NCBI GenBank assembly: GCA_016790425.1
Contig: JAEUPF010000032.1
Span: 1-46,245, forward strand
Direction of reading: 5' to 3'
Origin: Rubrivivax sp.
GTDB lineage: Bacteria > Pseudomonadota > Gammaproteobacteria > Burkholderiales > Burkholderiaceae_C
DNA: 46,245 bases
Position numbers and translations under genes: made by a program. Below, piece by piece: positions 17,289-26,132 of the stretch. The notes beneath the pieces are model-generated. The model ran no database searches and had not been told where the DNA came from. It worked only from the letters and a program-made list of their open reading frames with translations. Positions within the stretch are counted from its first letter, which is position 1; each line of letters begins with the position of its first letter.

Positions 17289-20168
17289 CTACGTGCCCTG
17301 CCGGATCAGCGGCGCCTTCAGCGCTTCGGAAAGCGTCGCCAGGCTGTCGGCGAGGTGCGCGCGCGCCATCGGTGTCCAGGCGCGCGATTGCAGCGCGGCC
17401 TTCAGCGACGCCTCGAGGTCGAGCGCCACCTGCCGGTGCACCGAGCGCACGTCGGCCGCCGCGCCCGAGGTGGCGCGCAGCACGCCGCCCGCCAGGCGCC
17501 GCACGTGTTCGCGCTGCAGGTTGCGGCGCAGGCTGTCGATCTCGGCCGGCGGGCCGCCGCGTTCGGCGCCGGCCTTGTCCCTGGCCGCCTGGCGCCCGCC
17601 CGCCTTCGGCGGCGGGGCGATCTCCGCCCACACCGCTTCGCGCAGCTTCTCCTGCAGTTCGGCATAACCGAGCAACTGAGCCGAGTCGGTGACCTTCACT
17701 TCGGCGTCGGCCAGGCGCTGCGCGACCGCGTCGGACATCAGCGCATCGAGGGCGCCGCGCTGGATGCCGAGCACGGTGGACGCGAGGCTGAAGTCGGCGA
17801 CGCGGCCGCTGGCGTTGATGTCCAGGCGGTCGACGCCCAGGCGGCTGAGATAGCGCGGCTCGAAGCGGAAGCTCGAGCTCGAGAACACCTCGCCCAGCAG
17901 CGCCGCCAGCGCCTCGCGCTGCTGCGGCGCCGGCACCGGTTCCACCAGCGGCTTGTTGGCGCCGGCGGTGGCGCGCGTGGTGAAGGCGCCGCCGATGTAC
18001 TTGCCCAGCAGCTGCACCGCCACCGACACGCGCGCCAGGCCGCGGCCGAGGTTGCGGCGGTAGACCTCCATCGTGTCGTCGGGCGGCAGCTCGCGCGCCT
18101 GGGTGCGCGTCCACAGCTCGTGCGCCAGCGCGAGCTGGCGCTTCGCATACGCCAGCGGGTCGTCGCCGAGGTCGAAGCGGTTGACCAGCGGGTCGTCGGC
18201 GGCGGCGTCGCCGTCGGTGGCGAAGGCGAGCGCGGCATCGGTGTCGCCCTGGGCGGCCAGCCGCGACAGCGCCTGCCCTTCCTCCACCGGCCCGGTGTAC
18301 TCGCGGTAGGCGTACTCGATGGCCCAGTAGTCGTAGGCGCCCAGCCCCGGCATGTGGATGTCGGCCACCGCCTCGCCGGGCAGCGCGATGTTCGGCGGGT
18401 TGTAGTCCATCACCGAGTTGGACACGCCGCGCTGCGCGGTGAAGCTGCGGTCGCGCAGCTGCGCCTGCGTGATGCCGGTGGAGGCCTTGAAGTTGTGGCG
18501 CAGGCCAAGCGCGTGCCCGACCTCGTGCACGACCACTGCCTTGATGCTGGCGTTGACGTAGCGGTCGGCCTCTTCGCTGCCCTGGGCGATGTCGCCGCGC
18601 AGCTGCAGCAGTTCGAGCCCGACGGCCATCTGCTCGAGCGCGTCGCTGGCGAAGCTGCACTCGGCGAAGCGCTGCGCGAACTCGCCGCGCGTGCCGCGCC
18701 ACGCCGCGGCGGCAGCGGGGGCGTCGGCGAGGCCGGCCGTGCCGGCGCCGGGCAGGCGCGGCGCCGTGTCGGTGACCACCGAGCGGTCGAAGCGCACCCA
18801 GTTCTCCGGGATGATCGCCGCCCCGCGCAGGATCTCGCCGGTGCGCGGGTCGGCCTGGCTCGGGCCCACCGCCGTGGCGCCGGGACCTTCCATCGCGAAC
18901 CAGCGCACGGCCAGCAAGCGCGTGCCTTCCACCGAAGCCCAATCGGCGTCGGCGGCCTGCTGCTCGACGACGATGGCGTTGCGGAAGCCCGCGCGCTCGA
19001 AGGCCTTGTTCCATTCGAGGATGCCTTCGCGCACGGCGGGCCGCCACTTCTCGGGGATGTTGCGGTCCATCACGGCGCGGATCGGTTCCTTCGGGTCGGA
19101 CACGGCCGCAGCGGCGTCCTTCTTCTCCAGGCGCCAGCGGTTGACGAAGTGCGTGCGCCGGTTGTCGCCGCCCGCCTCGTTGTCGTAGTCGATGAAGGCT
19201 TCGGTGAAGTAGCCCACGCGCTGGTCGGCGCGGCGTGGCTTCATCGGCACCGCCGGCAGCGGCGCCATCGTGTAGGCCAGCGAGAGGAAGAAGCTGCGCG
19301 CGTCGGGCACGGCGCGCGGCGGGTTAGGCAGCAGGGCCGGGTTCGGCGGCGCCGCGCCCGGCGGCGGTGGCGAGGGCACCTTGGGCACGAAGTAGTGGTT
19401 GCGCATCGTCAGCGAGGTGCCGGCGGCCGCCGTGCGCGTGCGCTCGACCGACGAGTTGCCGCGGTCCAGCGCATAGCCGACGCGGAAGGCGCCCTCGAAG
19501 AAGCTCTGCAGGTTGGCGATGTCGCCGCCGAGCAGCACCTGCGCGTCGACGAGCAGCGACTTGCGCTCCGGTTGCGGCGCGGCGGCCAGCGGCGCGCTGG
19601 CGAGCAGGCTGCCGGAATAGCTCTCGCCGATGGCGCGTGCCACCGGCGAGCCTTCCTTGGCGCGCGCGTGCATGTTCACCGCCACCAGTTGCACGCTGTT
19701 GGCCACGCGCTGCAGCACGACGACCTGCTCGGTGCCCATCAGGCCGGGCAGCAGGAAGCCCTGCCCGAGGCCGGAGGCGAGCGAGAAGCCGAAGAAGAAA
19801 GGCTTGTCGAGGCGGTCGGCAGGGATCTCGAACCAGGTCTTCTCGTCGCGCGTCCAGACGGTGAGGAAGCCGTCGCTGCTCTTGGCGCCGCGCGTCACTT
19901 CGGCGAACGGCGGCGGCGTGCCCGGTGCCGGTGGGGTCGGCGGTCGCGCGCCGGGACCCGAGGCCGCGCCCGCCGGGGCGGAGGCGGCGGTGGCGGCGGA
20001 TGCCACGGCGGTGGCCGCCGGCGCCGAGGCGGCCGCGCGCGGGCCGGCGGCGGCACCGGTCGTTGCGGCAGGTCCGCCTGCCGGCGCAGTGGCGCAGCCG
20101 GCGAGGACGGCTGCGGCGAGCGCCGCCAACGTGTGGTTTCGGGTCGAGTGCGCGGTGGAACGGGTCAT
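17289..20168 (-). CDS. Lipoprotein zinc metalloprotease (HEXXH, large family with DUF5117/DUF5118-like regions)
   Basis: This 959-residue exported protein has a lipoprotein signal whose lipobox LAGC puts the acylated cysteine at residue 25. A long Ala/Gly/Pro linker runs to about residue 90. The body includes the segment WFEIPADRLDKPFFFGFSLASG typical of the DUF5118 region and the gluzincin/metzincin-like zinc site HEVGHALGLRH at residues 548-558, followed by the structural stretch NSVMDYNPPNI (about 590). This is the pattern of the large bacterial zinc-dependent metalloproteases. Its target is unknown; an envelope or secreted-protein processing role is inferred from the lipid anchor. I chose the ATG at 20168 because it gives a well-formed signal; an upstream ATG at 20291 would add 41 unlikely residues. 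Confidence 0.88.
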   Translation of the reverse strand: MTRSTAHSTRNHTLAALAAAVLAGCATAPAGGPAATTGAAAGPRAAASAPAATAVASAATAASAPAGAASGPGARPPTPPAPGTPPPFAEVTRGAKSSDGFLTVWTRDEKTWFEIPADRLDKPFFFGFSLASGLGQGFLLPGLMGTEQVVVLQRVANSVQLVAVNMHARAKEGSPVARAIGESYSGSLLASAPLAAAPQPERKSLLVDAQVLLGGDIANLQSFFEGAFRVGYALDRGNSSVERTRTAAAGTSLTMRNHYFVPKVPSPPPPGAAPPNPALLPNPPRAVPDARSFFLSLAYTMAPLPAVPMKPRRADQRVGYFTEAFIDYDNEAGGDNRRTHFVNRWRLEKKDAAAAVSDPKEPIRAVMDRNIPEKWRPAVREGILEWNKAFERAGFRNAIVVEQQAADADWASVEGTRLLAVRWFAMEGPGATAVGPSQADPRTGEILRGAAIIPENWVRFDRSVVTDTAPRLPGAGTAGLADAPAAAAAWRGTRGEFAQRFAECSFASDALEQMAVGLELLQLRGDIAQGSEEADRYVNASIKAVVVHEVGHALGLRHNFKASTGITQAQLRDRSFTAQRGVSNSVMDYNPPNIALPGEAVADIHMPGLGAYDYWAIEYAYREYTGPVEEGQALSRLAAQGDTDAALAFATDGDAAADDPLVNRFDLGDDPLAYAKRQLALAHELWTRTQARELPPDDTMEVYRRNLGRGLARVSVAVQLLGKYIGGAFTTRATAGANKPLVEPVPAPQQREALAALLGEVFSSSSFRFEPRYLSRLGVDRLDINASGRVADFSLASTVLGIQRGALDALMSDAVAQRLADAEVKVTDSAQLLGYAELQEKLREAVWAEIAPPPKAGGRQAARDKAGAERGGPPAEIDSLRRNLQREHVRRLAGGVLRATSGAAADVRSVHRQVALDLEASLKAALQSRAWTPMARAHLADSLATLSEALKAPLIRQGT

Positions 20169-20354
20169 GGTTGGCGCGAGGTGTGCAGCAGGGGCGGTTG
20201 AACGGAGGAGCAGCCAGCGGAACGGTGAAACGCAGCGCAGGGACGGCGGCGGCGAGCGCCGGCGGAGCGCGAACGGTAATCCTTCCGGCATGAAGGGCGG
20301 GAGCGGCGGGCGACGAATCGCCCAGGCAGCGGGATGAACGAAGGTTCTCCTGGC

Positions 20355-21785
20355 TCAGCGCGCCGCACCCCGGGCCGGTGCGGGCCCGCGCACAGCCAGC
20401 GCTTCGAGCAGCCGGTCGTGGATGCCCTCGAAGCCGCCGTTGCTCATCACCAGCACGTGGTCGCCTTCGTGCGCCGCGGCGGCCACCGCGGCCACCAGCG
20501 CCGGCACGTTGTCGGCCACCCGGGCCCGCGCGCCCAGCGGCGCCAGTGCCTCGGCGACGCTCCAGCCCCAGGCGCCTTGCAGCGCGAAGGCGAGGTCGGC
20601 CTGCTCCAGCGCCCACGGCAGCTGCGCCTTCATGGTACCCAGCTTCATCGTGTTGGAGCGCGGCTCGAACACGGCCAGGATGCGCGGCGCGCGCCAGGCC
20701 GCGCCGGGGTGCGCGAGCTGCTCGCGCTCCAGCCGGTGGCGCAGGCCGCCGATGGTGGCGCGCATCGCGGTGGGGTGGTGCGCGAAGTCGTCGTAGACGC
20801 GGACGCCCCCGGCCTCGCCGCGCAGCTCCAGGCGCCGGCGCACGCCCTTGAAGCCGCACAGCGCGGACGCCGCGGCCTGTGGCTCGATGCCGACGTGCTC
20901 GGCCGCGGCGATGGCGGCCAGTGCGTTGAGCTGGTTGTGCTCGCCCAACTGCTCCCACTCGACGCGGCCGACCTTGAGGCTGCCGCGCAGCACGTCGAAG
21001 GCCTGCGGGTCGCCGCGCGCCGAGAGGCCGCCGGGCTCCTCGCGCTTGGTGGCGAAACGCTGCACGCGGCTGAAGCAGCCGCGCTTGAGCACGCGCGCCA
21101 GTGCCTCGTCGCGGGCGTTGACGACGATGAGCGCGCTGGCGGCCATCGTGCGCACCAAGTGGTGGAACTGCGTCTCGATGGCGGCGAGGTCGGGGAAGAT
21201 GTCGGCGTGGTCGAGCTCGAGGTTGTTGAGCACGGCGGTGCGCGGCCGGTAGTGCACGAACTTGCTGCGCTTGTCGAACAGCGCCGTGTCGTACTCGTCG
21301 GCCTCGATGACGAAGGGTTGGCCGCGCTCGGCACGGCCCAGGCGCGCCGAGACGCCGAAGTCCAGCGGCACGCCGCCGACGAGGAAGCCGGGTTCGCGGC
21401 CGCCGGCTTCGAGGATGTGCGCCAGCATCGCCGTGGTGCTGGTCTTGCCGTGCGTGCCGGCCACCGCCAGCACATGGCGGCCGTGCAGCACGTGCTCGGC
21501 CAGCCACTGCGGGCCGCTGGTGTAGCGCTCGTCGCCTTCGAGCAGCGCCTCGAACAGCGCATTGCCGCGCTTGACGACATTGCCGACGACGTAGACGTCG
21601 GGACGGAGCTTCGTCTGCGCGGCGTCGTAGCCGGGGATCAGCTCGATGCCCAGGCTTTGCAGCTGCTCGCTCATCGGCGGGTACACCGCCTCGTCGCAGC
21701 CGGTGACGCGGTGCCCGGCCTGGCGCGCCAGCGCCGCCAGGCCGCCCATGAACGTGCCGCAGATGCCGAGGATGTGCAGGTGCAT
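20355..21785 (-). CDS. mpl: UDP-N-acetylmuramate:L-alanyl-gamma-D-glutamyl-meso-diaminopimelate ligase (murein peptide ligase)
   Basis: Mpl reattaches the tripeptide recovered from old peptidoglycan to UDP-MurNAc, so it feeds murein recycling in the cytoplasm. The 476-residue protein has the N-terminal nucleotide-binding stretch HILGICGTFMGGLAALAR and the ATP loop GTHGKTST (about residues 109-116). It also has the Mur ligase segments EADEYDTALFDKRSKF and NNLELDHADIFPD, and the C-terminal HPTAMRATI. The motif ICGTFMGG (rather than IGGSGM or a MurC-type loop) marks Mpl. In relatives mpl lies next to yqiA and rnb; here about 11 kb separates them. Confidence 0.95.
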   Translation of the reverse strand: MHLHILGICGTFMGGLAALARQAGHRVTGCDEAVYPPMSEQLQSLGIELIPGYDAAQTKLRPDVYVVGNVVKRGNALFEALLEGDERYTSGPQWLAEHVLHGRHVLAVAGTHGKTSTTAMLAHILEAGGREPGFLVGGVPLDFGVSARLGRAERGQPFVIEADEYDTALFDKRSKFVHYRPRTAVLNNLELDHADIFPDLAAIETQFHHLVRTMAASALIVVNARDEALARVLKRGCFSRVQRFATKREEPGGLSARGDPQAFDVLRGSLKVGRVEWEQLGEHNQLNALAAIAAAEHVGIEPQAAASALCGFKGVRRRLELRGEAGGVRVYDDFAHHPTAMRATIGGLRHRLEREQLAHPGAAWRAPRILAVFEPRSNTMKLGTMKAQLPWALEQADLAFALQGAWGWSVAEALAPLGARARVADNVPALVAAVAAAAHEGDHVLVMSNGGFEGIHDRLLEALAVRGPAPARGAAR

Positions 21786-21810
21786 GGCCCGATGATTCTA
21801 GGAACGCGGT

Positions 21811-21832
21811 GCCTGCGGGCATCCCCGCGGGC
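21811..21832. terminator. Hairpin between hemL and mpl
   Basis: GCCTGCGGG (21811-21819) pairs with CCCGCGGGC (21824-21832) over 9 bp with one G-U pair and a 4-base loop. It lies about 85 bases after the hemL stop and 26 bases before the mpl start, both on the minus strand. It may end hemL transcripts or structure the mpl leader; there is no U tract. The remainder of the 131-base gap shows nothing else I can name. Confidence 0.35.
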
Positions 21833-21916
21833 GCGCTGGCGTGCCTGGGTGGCGAGTGGCAGCGGCTGCTGCCGCGCCCGGTTGCGCCGGCGCCCGCGGC
21901 TGGGCCGCTCGCCCGC

Positions 21917-23218
21917 TCAACCGCGCAAGGCCTCGCACGCCGCGGCGACGGTGGCGGCGATGTCGGCTTCGCTGTGCGCGGCCGAGACGAACCCCGCCTC
22001 GTACAGCGCCGGCGCCAGGTAGACGCCGCGATCGAGCATCGCGTGGAAGAAGCGATTGAAGCGCTCCTTGTCGGTGGCCATCACGGCGCCGTAGTTCTGT
22101 GGCAATCCGTCGGCGCCGGCGCGCACGAAGAAGAAGCCGAACATGCCGCCCTCGCAGTCGGCCGCCAACGGCACCCCGGCTTCGCGGGCCGCGCCGGCCA
22201 GGCCCTCGACGAGGCTTCTCGTGCGCGCGGCCAGCCCCTCGAAGAAGCCGGGCCTGCCGATCTCGCGCAGCGTCGCCAGCCCGCACGCCGTGGCCACCGG
22301 GTTGCCCGACAGCGTGCCGGCCTGGTACACCGGGCCCAGCGGCGCCAGCTGGCTCATCAGCGAGCGCGCGCCGCCGAACGCGGCCAGCGGCATGCCCCCG
22401 CCGATGACCTTGCCGAACACCCACAGGTCGGGCCGGAAGCCGGGGATCAGCTTCGCGTAGTGCGCGTGCGCGCCGCCCAGGCCGACGCGAAAGCCCGTCA
22501 TCACCTCGTCGAAGACGAGCAGCGCGCCGTGCGCCGCGGTGAGCTCGCGCAGCCGTTTCATGAACGGCACGCTGGCGCGCACGAAGTTCATGTTGCCGGC
22601 AATCGGCTCGACGATGACGCAGGCTATCTCGCGCCCGCCGAGCGCGAACGCCTCCTCGAGCTGGGCGACGTTGTTGTATTCGAGCACGGTGGTGTGCTGC
22701 ACCACCTCGGCCGGCACGCCGGCACTGGTGGGGTGGCCGAAGGTGGCCAGGCCCGAGCCGGCCTTGACCAGCAGCGCGTCGGCGTGGCCGTGGTAGCAGC
22801 CTTCGAACTTGACGATGCGCGAGCGGCCGGTGGCGCCGCGCGCCAGCCTGAGCGCGCTCATGCCGGCCTCGGTGCCGCTGGAGACCAGGCGCACCTGCTC
22901 CAGGCCGGGGACGTGGGCGATGATCGCCTCGGCCAGCTCGATCTCGCGCTCGGTGGGGGCGCCGAAGCTCAAGCCTTCGGCGGCGGCGCGCTGCACCGCT
23001 TCGAGCACCGCCGGGTGGCCATGGCCGAGGATCATCGGCCCCCACGAGCCGATGTAGTCGATGTAGCGCCGCCCTTCGGCGTCCCACAGGAAGGCGCCTT
23101 CGGCGCGGGCGATGAAGCGCGGCGTGCCACCGACGGCCCGGAAGGCGCGCACCGGCGAATTCACGCCACCGGGGATGACGCGCTGCGCGCGTTCGAACAG
23201 TTCGGCGTTGCGGGTCAT
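21917..23218 (-). CDS. hemL: Glutamate-1-semialdehyde 2,1-aminomutase
   Basis: HemL converts glutamate-1-semialdehyde to 5-aminolevulinate, the haem precursor, using pyridoxamine/pyridoxal phosphate. The 433-residue protein starts [26 protein letters not shown]. It shows the gating segment [16 protein letters not shown] (about residues 113-128), [17 protein letters not shown] with the PLP-ring Asp237, and the Schiff-base lysine Lys270 in [23 protein letters not shown] near residue 310 completes the set. AAGGA lies 6 bases before the ATG, directly below a small hairpin (CGCGCC/GGCGCG at 23230-23246). It follows the ThiD-like kinase by 88 bases. Confidence 0.97.
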   Translation of the reverse strand: MTRNAELFERAQRVIPGGVNSPVRAFRAVGGTPRFIARAEGAFLWDAEGRRYIDYIGSWGPMILGHGHPAVLEAVQRAAAEGLSFGAPTEREIELAEAIIAHVPGLEQVRLVSSGTEAGMSALRLARGATGRSRIVKFEGCYHGHADALLVKAGSGLATFGHPTSAGVPAEVVQHTTVLEYNNVAQLEEAFALGGREIACVIVEPIAGNMNFVRASVPFMKRLRELTAAHGALLVFDEVMTGFRVGLGGAHAHYAKLIPGFRPDLWVFGKVIGGGMPLAAFGGARSLMSQLAPLGPVYQAGTLSGNPVATACGLATLREIGRPGFFEGLAARTRSLVEGLAGAAREAGVPLAADCEGGMFGFFFVRAGADGLPQNYGAVMATDKERFNRFFHAMLDRGVYLAPALYEAGFVSAAHSEADIAATVAAACEALRG

Positions 23219-23306
23219 TGCGGATCCTTCGCGCCGGCAAGGCGCGCCGAGGTTTCAGCCGAGGCAGGAACGGGCGCTGCGGCGCACGCCGGCGTCCGGT
23301 GCACGT

Positions 23307-24341
23307 TCAGTGCACGCGGCGCGGCTGGCCCTTGCCCTTGGGGTCTTCGCGCTCGCCCGGCGGCGCGCCGCCGGGCCCGCTGCTGCTGCCGCCGCCACCG
23401 CTGCCGCTGCCGCCGGCCGGGCCGGCGCTGCCGGCTTGTCCGTCCTGCCCTTCCTCGCCTTCCTCGGGCGGCGGCAAGGCCCAGAAGAAGCGGTCGGGCA
23501 CGATGTTGCCCATGCCGGGGCGGAAGCCGGCGTCCAGGCTCTGGTCGAGGAACGACAGCGCCTCGCTGACGGCGCTGGTCATGTCGCTGCCCGAAGCGAG
23601 CAGCGCGGCCAGCGCCGCGGCCAGCGTGTCGCCGGCGCCGACGAAGGCGGTGTCGAACATCTCGAACTTCTCGCCGGCGATGGCGCCCTGCGGCGTGGCC
23701 AGCACGTTGTCGATGTACTGCTCCTTGCCCTTGCTCGGCAACAGGATGCCGGTGACGAGCACGTGCCGCGTGCCGTGCTCGCCGGCGGCCACCGCGAGCT
23801 CGCGCGCCGAGGGCGGCCGCTCGTTGTCCCAGTCGGGCAGCAGGAAGTCGCGCAGCGCCTGGTGGTTGCCCACCAGCACTTCGGCCGCGGGCAGGATCAG
23901 TTCGCGGAACGCGTCGAGGTACGGCTGCAACTGGTCTTCGGGCAGCCAGGTGAGCGCCGGCAGGTAGGCCACCAGCGGCACCTCGGTGTAGTCGGAGAGG
24001 ATCTCGGCCACCGCGCTGACGCCGTCGGCGCTGCCGAGGAAGCCGACCTTCCACGCCGCCACGGTGACGTCTTCGAGCACGGTGCGCGCCTGTTCGGCCA
24101 CCGCGTCGGGGTCCACCAGGTGCTGGTCGAACACGTCGGCGGTGTCGCGCATCACGATCGAGGTGACCACCGGCAGCGCGTGCGCGCCCATCGCCGCGAC
24201 GGTGGCGATGTCGCCGGACAGGCCCGCGGCGCCGCTGGCGTCGCTGGCGTTGAAGCACATCACGCAGGCGGGCGCGGGTGGTTCGCTGCCGGCTTGCTCG
24301 GGGTCGGCGGGGGAGGGGTTCGGAGCGGTGTCGGCAGTCAT
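23307..24341 (-). CDS. thiD: ThiD-family kinase (hydroxymethylpyrimidine or pyridoxal kinase)
   Basis: The N-terminal half follows ThiD closely (FNASDASGAAGLSGDIATVAAMGAHALPVVT, about residues 30-60), so it is a ribokinase-fold kinase of the hydroxymethylpyrimidine/phosphomethylpyrimidine group. The anion-hole motif is VGAGDTLAAALAAL with Asp238, whereas classic ThiD has a catalytic Cys at that place (GTGC). Asp is the residue of pyridoxal and sugar kinases. The substrate is therefore open: thiamin pyrimidine or vitamin B6. The last ~55 of 344 residues are a Gly/Ser/Pro/Glu-rich tail ending in a basic stretch, not part of the fold. The start is the ATG at 24341, in a leader region full of inverted repeats. 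The gene stands between hemL and rubA. Confidence 0.85.
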   Translation of the reverse strand: MTADTAPNPSPADPEQAGSEPPAPACVMCFNASDASGAAGLSGDIATVAAMGAHALPVVTSIVMRDTADVFDQHLVDPDAVAEQARTVLEDVTVAAWKVGFLGSADGVSAVAEILSDYTEVPLVAYLPALTWLPEDQLQPYLDAFRELILPAAEVLVGNHQALRDFLLPDWDNERPPSARELAVAAGEHGTRHVLVTGILLPSKGKEQYIDNVLATPQGAIAGEKFEMFDTAFVGAGDTLAAALAALLASGSDMTSAVSEALSFLDQSLDAGFRPGMGNIVPDRFFWALPPPEEGEEGQDGQAGSAGPAGGSGSGGGGSSSGPGGAPPGEREDPKGKGQPRRVH

Positions 24342-24370
24342 CGTGGGGCAGCTCCGGTGCCTGCGGCCAA

Positions 24371-24432
24371 ACCTACAGCAGTGCCTGAGGAACGCTGCGT
24401 AGGTCCTCACAATTCCTCGGATTTCCGAGGAA
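24371..24432. promoter_or_regulatory. Cluster of inverted repeats in the kinase leader / rubA upstream region
   Basis: Three inverted repeats are packed into about 60 bases: ACCTAC (24371-24376) with GTAGGT (24399-24404), TGAGGA (24386-24391) with TCCTCA (24404-24409), and TTCCTCGG (24413-24420) with CCGAGGAA (24425-24432). The first two overlap by one base, so they may exclude each other in RNA. On the minus strand they would lie in the 5' leader of the kinase mRNA. I compared it with the TPP riboswitch consensus from memory and do not find the CUGAGA core. It may be an operator array or an unrecognised structured leader. Confidence 0.4.
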
Positions 24433-24440
24433 CCGCGTGG

Positions 24441-24462
24441 CTACAATCGGCCGCCATTGTAG
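24441..24462. promoter_or_regulatory. Face-to-face -10 candidates between the kinase and rubA
   Basis: CTACAAT (24441-24447) and ATTGTAG (24456-24462) are inverted repeats. Each contains TACAAT, one mismatch from the -10 consensus, one reading toward rubA (start 24481) and one toward the kinase (start 24341). The plus-strand copy is preceded by TGG, a possible extended -10. No good -35 is seen on either strand. Confidence 0.45.
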
Positions 24463-24480
24463 TGACGAGACCGTCCCGAC

Positions 24481-24663
24481 GTGGTTTCTGCGAGCGAAGC
24501 GCGCACCTGGATGTGCCTGATCTGCGGCTGGATCTACAACGAGGCCGACGGCGACCCCGAGCATGGCATTCCTCCCGGCACCGCGTGGGCCGACGTCTCG
24601 ATGAACTGGACCTGCCCGGAGTGCGGTGCACGCAAGGAAGACTTCGAGATGGTGCAGATCTGA
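24481..24663 (+). CDS. rubA: Rubredoxin
   Basis: This 60-residue one-iron electron carrier has the two Cys-x-x-Cys loops of rubredoxin: Cys12/Cys15 (CLICGWIYN) and Cys45/Cys48 (CPECGARKEDF). The stretch GDPEHGIPPGTAW between them is standard. It may serve alkane hydroxylase-type oxygenases or oxidative-stress reductases; neither is nearby. The start is taken as the GTG at 24481, which gives an N-terminus slightly longer than the core. It is divergent from the kinase gene, an arrangement I associate with other Betaproteobacteria, and precedes pilG by 66 bases. Confidence 0.95.
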   Translation: MVSASEARTWMCLICGWIYNEADGDPEHGIPPGTAWADVSMNWTCPECGARKEDFEMVQI

Positions 24664-24729
24664 CCGGGCGCGACGACAACCGTTCACGCCCCGCAGGCAC
24701 CGAGGGACGGAGGCACGAGGAGCAAGCGC

Positions 24730-25146
24730 TTGGACAGCAGCCCCCAGCAGCAGCCAGACAGCACCGACAGCCAGGGCGCCAAGGTCCTGGTCATCGACGA
24801 CAGCAACACCATCCGCCGCAGCGCCGAGATCTTCCTGCGCCAGGGCGGGCACGAGGTGGTGCTGGCCGAGGACGGCTTCGATGCGCTGGCCAAGGTCAAT
24901 GACCATGTCCCCGAGCTGATCTTCTGCGACATCCTGATGCCGCGGCTTGACGGCTACCAGACCTGCGCCATCATCAAGCGCAACCCGCGCTTCGCGCACG
25001 TGCCGGTGATCATGCTGTCGTCCAAGGACGGCCTGTTCGACAAGGCGCGCGGGCGCATGGTGGGCTCGGAGGACTACCTCACCAAGCCGTTCACGAAGGA
25101 GCAACTGCTGCGCGCGGTGGAGACGTTCCGCCGCGCCGCTGGCTGA
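24730..25146 (+). CDS. pilG: Response regulator of the Pil-Chp system (PilG-like)
   Basis: PilG is a CheY-like single-domain regulator that, once phosphorylated by ChpA, promotes type IV pilus extension. The 138-residue protein has a 16-residue tail before the REC domain, the acidic pair in VLVIDDSNTIRR, the phospho-acceptor Asp67 (FCDILMPRLDGYQ) and Lys119 (YLTKPF). The start is a TTG at 24730 with AGGAG 7 bases upstream; the next in-frame ATG lies inside the domain. It opens the pilG-pilH-pilI-pilJ-chpA cluster for twitching motility or surface sensing. Confidence 0.92.
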   Translation: MDSSPQQQPDSTDSQGAKVLVIDDSNTIRRSAEIFLRQGGHEVVLAEDGFDALAKVNDHVPELIFCDILMPRLDGYQTCAIIKRNPRFAHVPVIMLSSKDGLFDKARGRMVGSEDYLTKPFTKEQLLRAVETFRRAAG

Positions 25147-25210
25147 GACGGCGGCCGGCGGCGGCGCCCGCGAGGGATGCGCTGCCGCCTGTCGCACGAA
25201 GGACTTTCCC

Positions 25211-25576
25211 ATGGCGATCCAGAAAGTGCTGCTCGTCGACGACTCGAAGACCGAGTTGCATCACTTGTCGGAGATCCTGCTCAAGCGCGGCTTCCAGGTG
25301 CGCACGGCGGAGAACGGCGACGAGGCGATGCGCCGCCTCAACGAGGACAAGCCCGACCTGATCCTGATGGACGTGGTGATGCCCGGGCAGAACGGCTTCC
25401 AGCTCACGCGCGCCATCACGCGCGACCCGCGCTTTGCCGACGTGCCGGTGATCATGTGCACCAGCAAGAACCAGGAAACCGACAAGGTCTGGGGCATGCG
25501 CCAGGGCGCGCGCGACTACATCGTCAAGCCGGTCAACGCCGACGAGCTGGTCGCGAAGATCAAGGCATTCGACTAG
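25211..25576 (+). CDS. pilH: Response regulator of the Pil-Chp system (PilH-like)
   Basis: PilH is the second CheY-like regulator of the cluster, thought to favour pilus retraction or to act as a phosphate sink. It has 121 residues: KVLLVDDSKTELHHL at the N-terminus, phospho-acceptor Asp54 (ILMDVVMPGQNGFQ), Thr/Ser switch in MCTSKNQ and Lys106 (YIVKPV). The segment QETDKVWGMRQGA is characteristic of PilH. AAGGA lies 9 bases before the ATG. pilI follows 6 bases after the stop. Confidence 0.94.
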   Translation: MAIQKVLLVDDSKTELHHLSEILLKRGFQVRTAENGDEAMRRLNEDKPDLILMDVVMPGQNGFQLTRAITRDPRFADVPVIMCTSKNQETDKVWGMRQGARDYIVKPVNADELVAKIKAFD

Positions 25577-25582
25577 CACCCG

Positions 25583-26113
25583 ATGGCCAACCGCGAAGCG
25601 CTCCGCGAACTGCAAGGCCGGCTGGCGGCGCGGCTGCAATCGGCGCAGGACCAGTCGCGCACCGCCAACTGGCTGGCCGTCGAATGCGGCGGCCAGGGCT
25701 TCCTGTTCGGCCTGGCCGACGCCGGCGAGATCTTCCCGCTGGCGGCGCTGAAGCCGGTGCCGCATACGCATCCGTGGTTCGCCGGTGTGGCCAACCTGCG
25801 CGGCGGTCTGCACGGCGTCGTCGACTTGGCCGCCTTCCTCGGCCTGCGCGCACCGGCGCTGCCCGAGTCGGTGCGCGAGCACGCGCGCCTGGTGGCGCTC
25901 AACCCGGCGCTCGGCGCGCAGTGCGCGCTGCTGGTCGAGCGCCTGGCGGGCCTGCGCCTGCCCGAGCAGCTCGAGCGGCTGGAGGACGGCGACAGCGCAG
26001 CGCGGCCGGCCTTCGCCGGGCCGGTGTGGCGCGACCGCGAAGGCCGGCTGTGGCAGGAGCTGGACCTGGCAGCCCTGGCGAGGCACGAGCAGTTCCTGGG
26101 CATCGCGGCATGA
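25583..26113 (+). CDS. pilI: CheW-like adaptor of the Pil-Chp system (PilI-like)
   Basis: PilI couples the receptor PilJ to the kinase ChpA at the membrane. The 176-residue protein has a short helical start ([19 protein letters not shown]) and a CheW domain from about residue 35. It includes [23 protein letters not shown] and the conserved [20 protein letters not shown] (about 71-90). The last strand region [19 protein letters not shown] is typical of PilI. It is followed after 19 bases by pilJ. Confidence 0.92.
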   Translation: MANREALRELQGRLAARLQSAQDQSRTANWLAVECGGQGFLFGLADAGEIFPLAALKPVPHTHPWFAGVANLRGGLHGVVDLAAFLGLRAPALPESVREHARLVALNPALGAQCALLVERLAGLRLPEQLERLEDGDSAARPAFAGPVWRDREGRLWQELDLAALARHEQFLGIAA

Positions 26114-26132
26114 TGGACCTCACGAGGGCGAC

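Noticed and set aside
17289-24341. The insertion of about 11 kb between yqiA and mpl as a genomic island.
   Set aside because: The genes have the same base composition as the rest, with no integrase, tRNA, IS element or direct repeats at the borders. Rearrangement is more likely than recent transfer.
24342-24440. A TPP riboswitch upstream of the ThiD-like kinase.
   Set aside because: The conserved CUGAGA and ACCUGAUCUGG-type core elements are not found on the minus strand, only unrelated inverted repeats.
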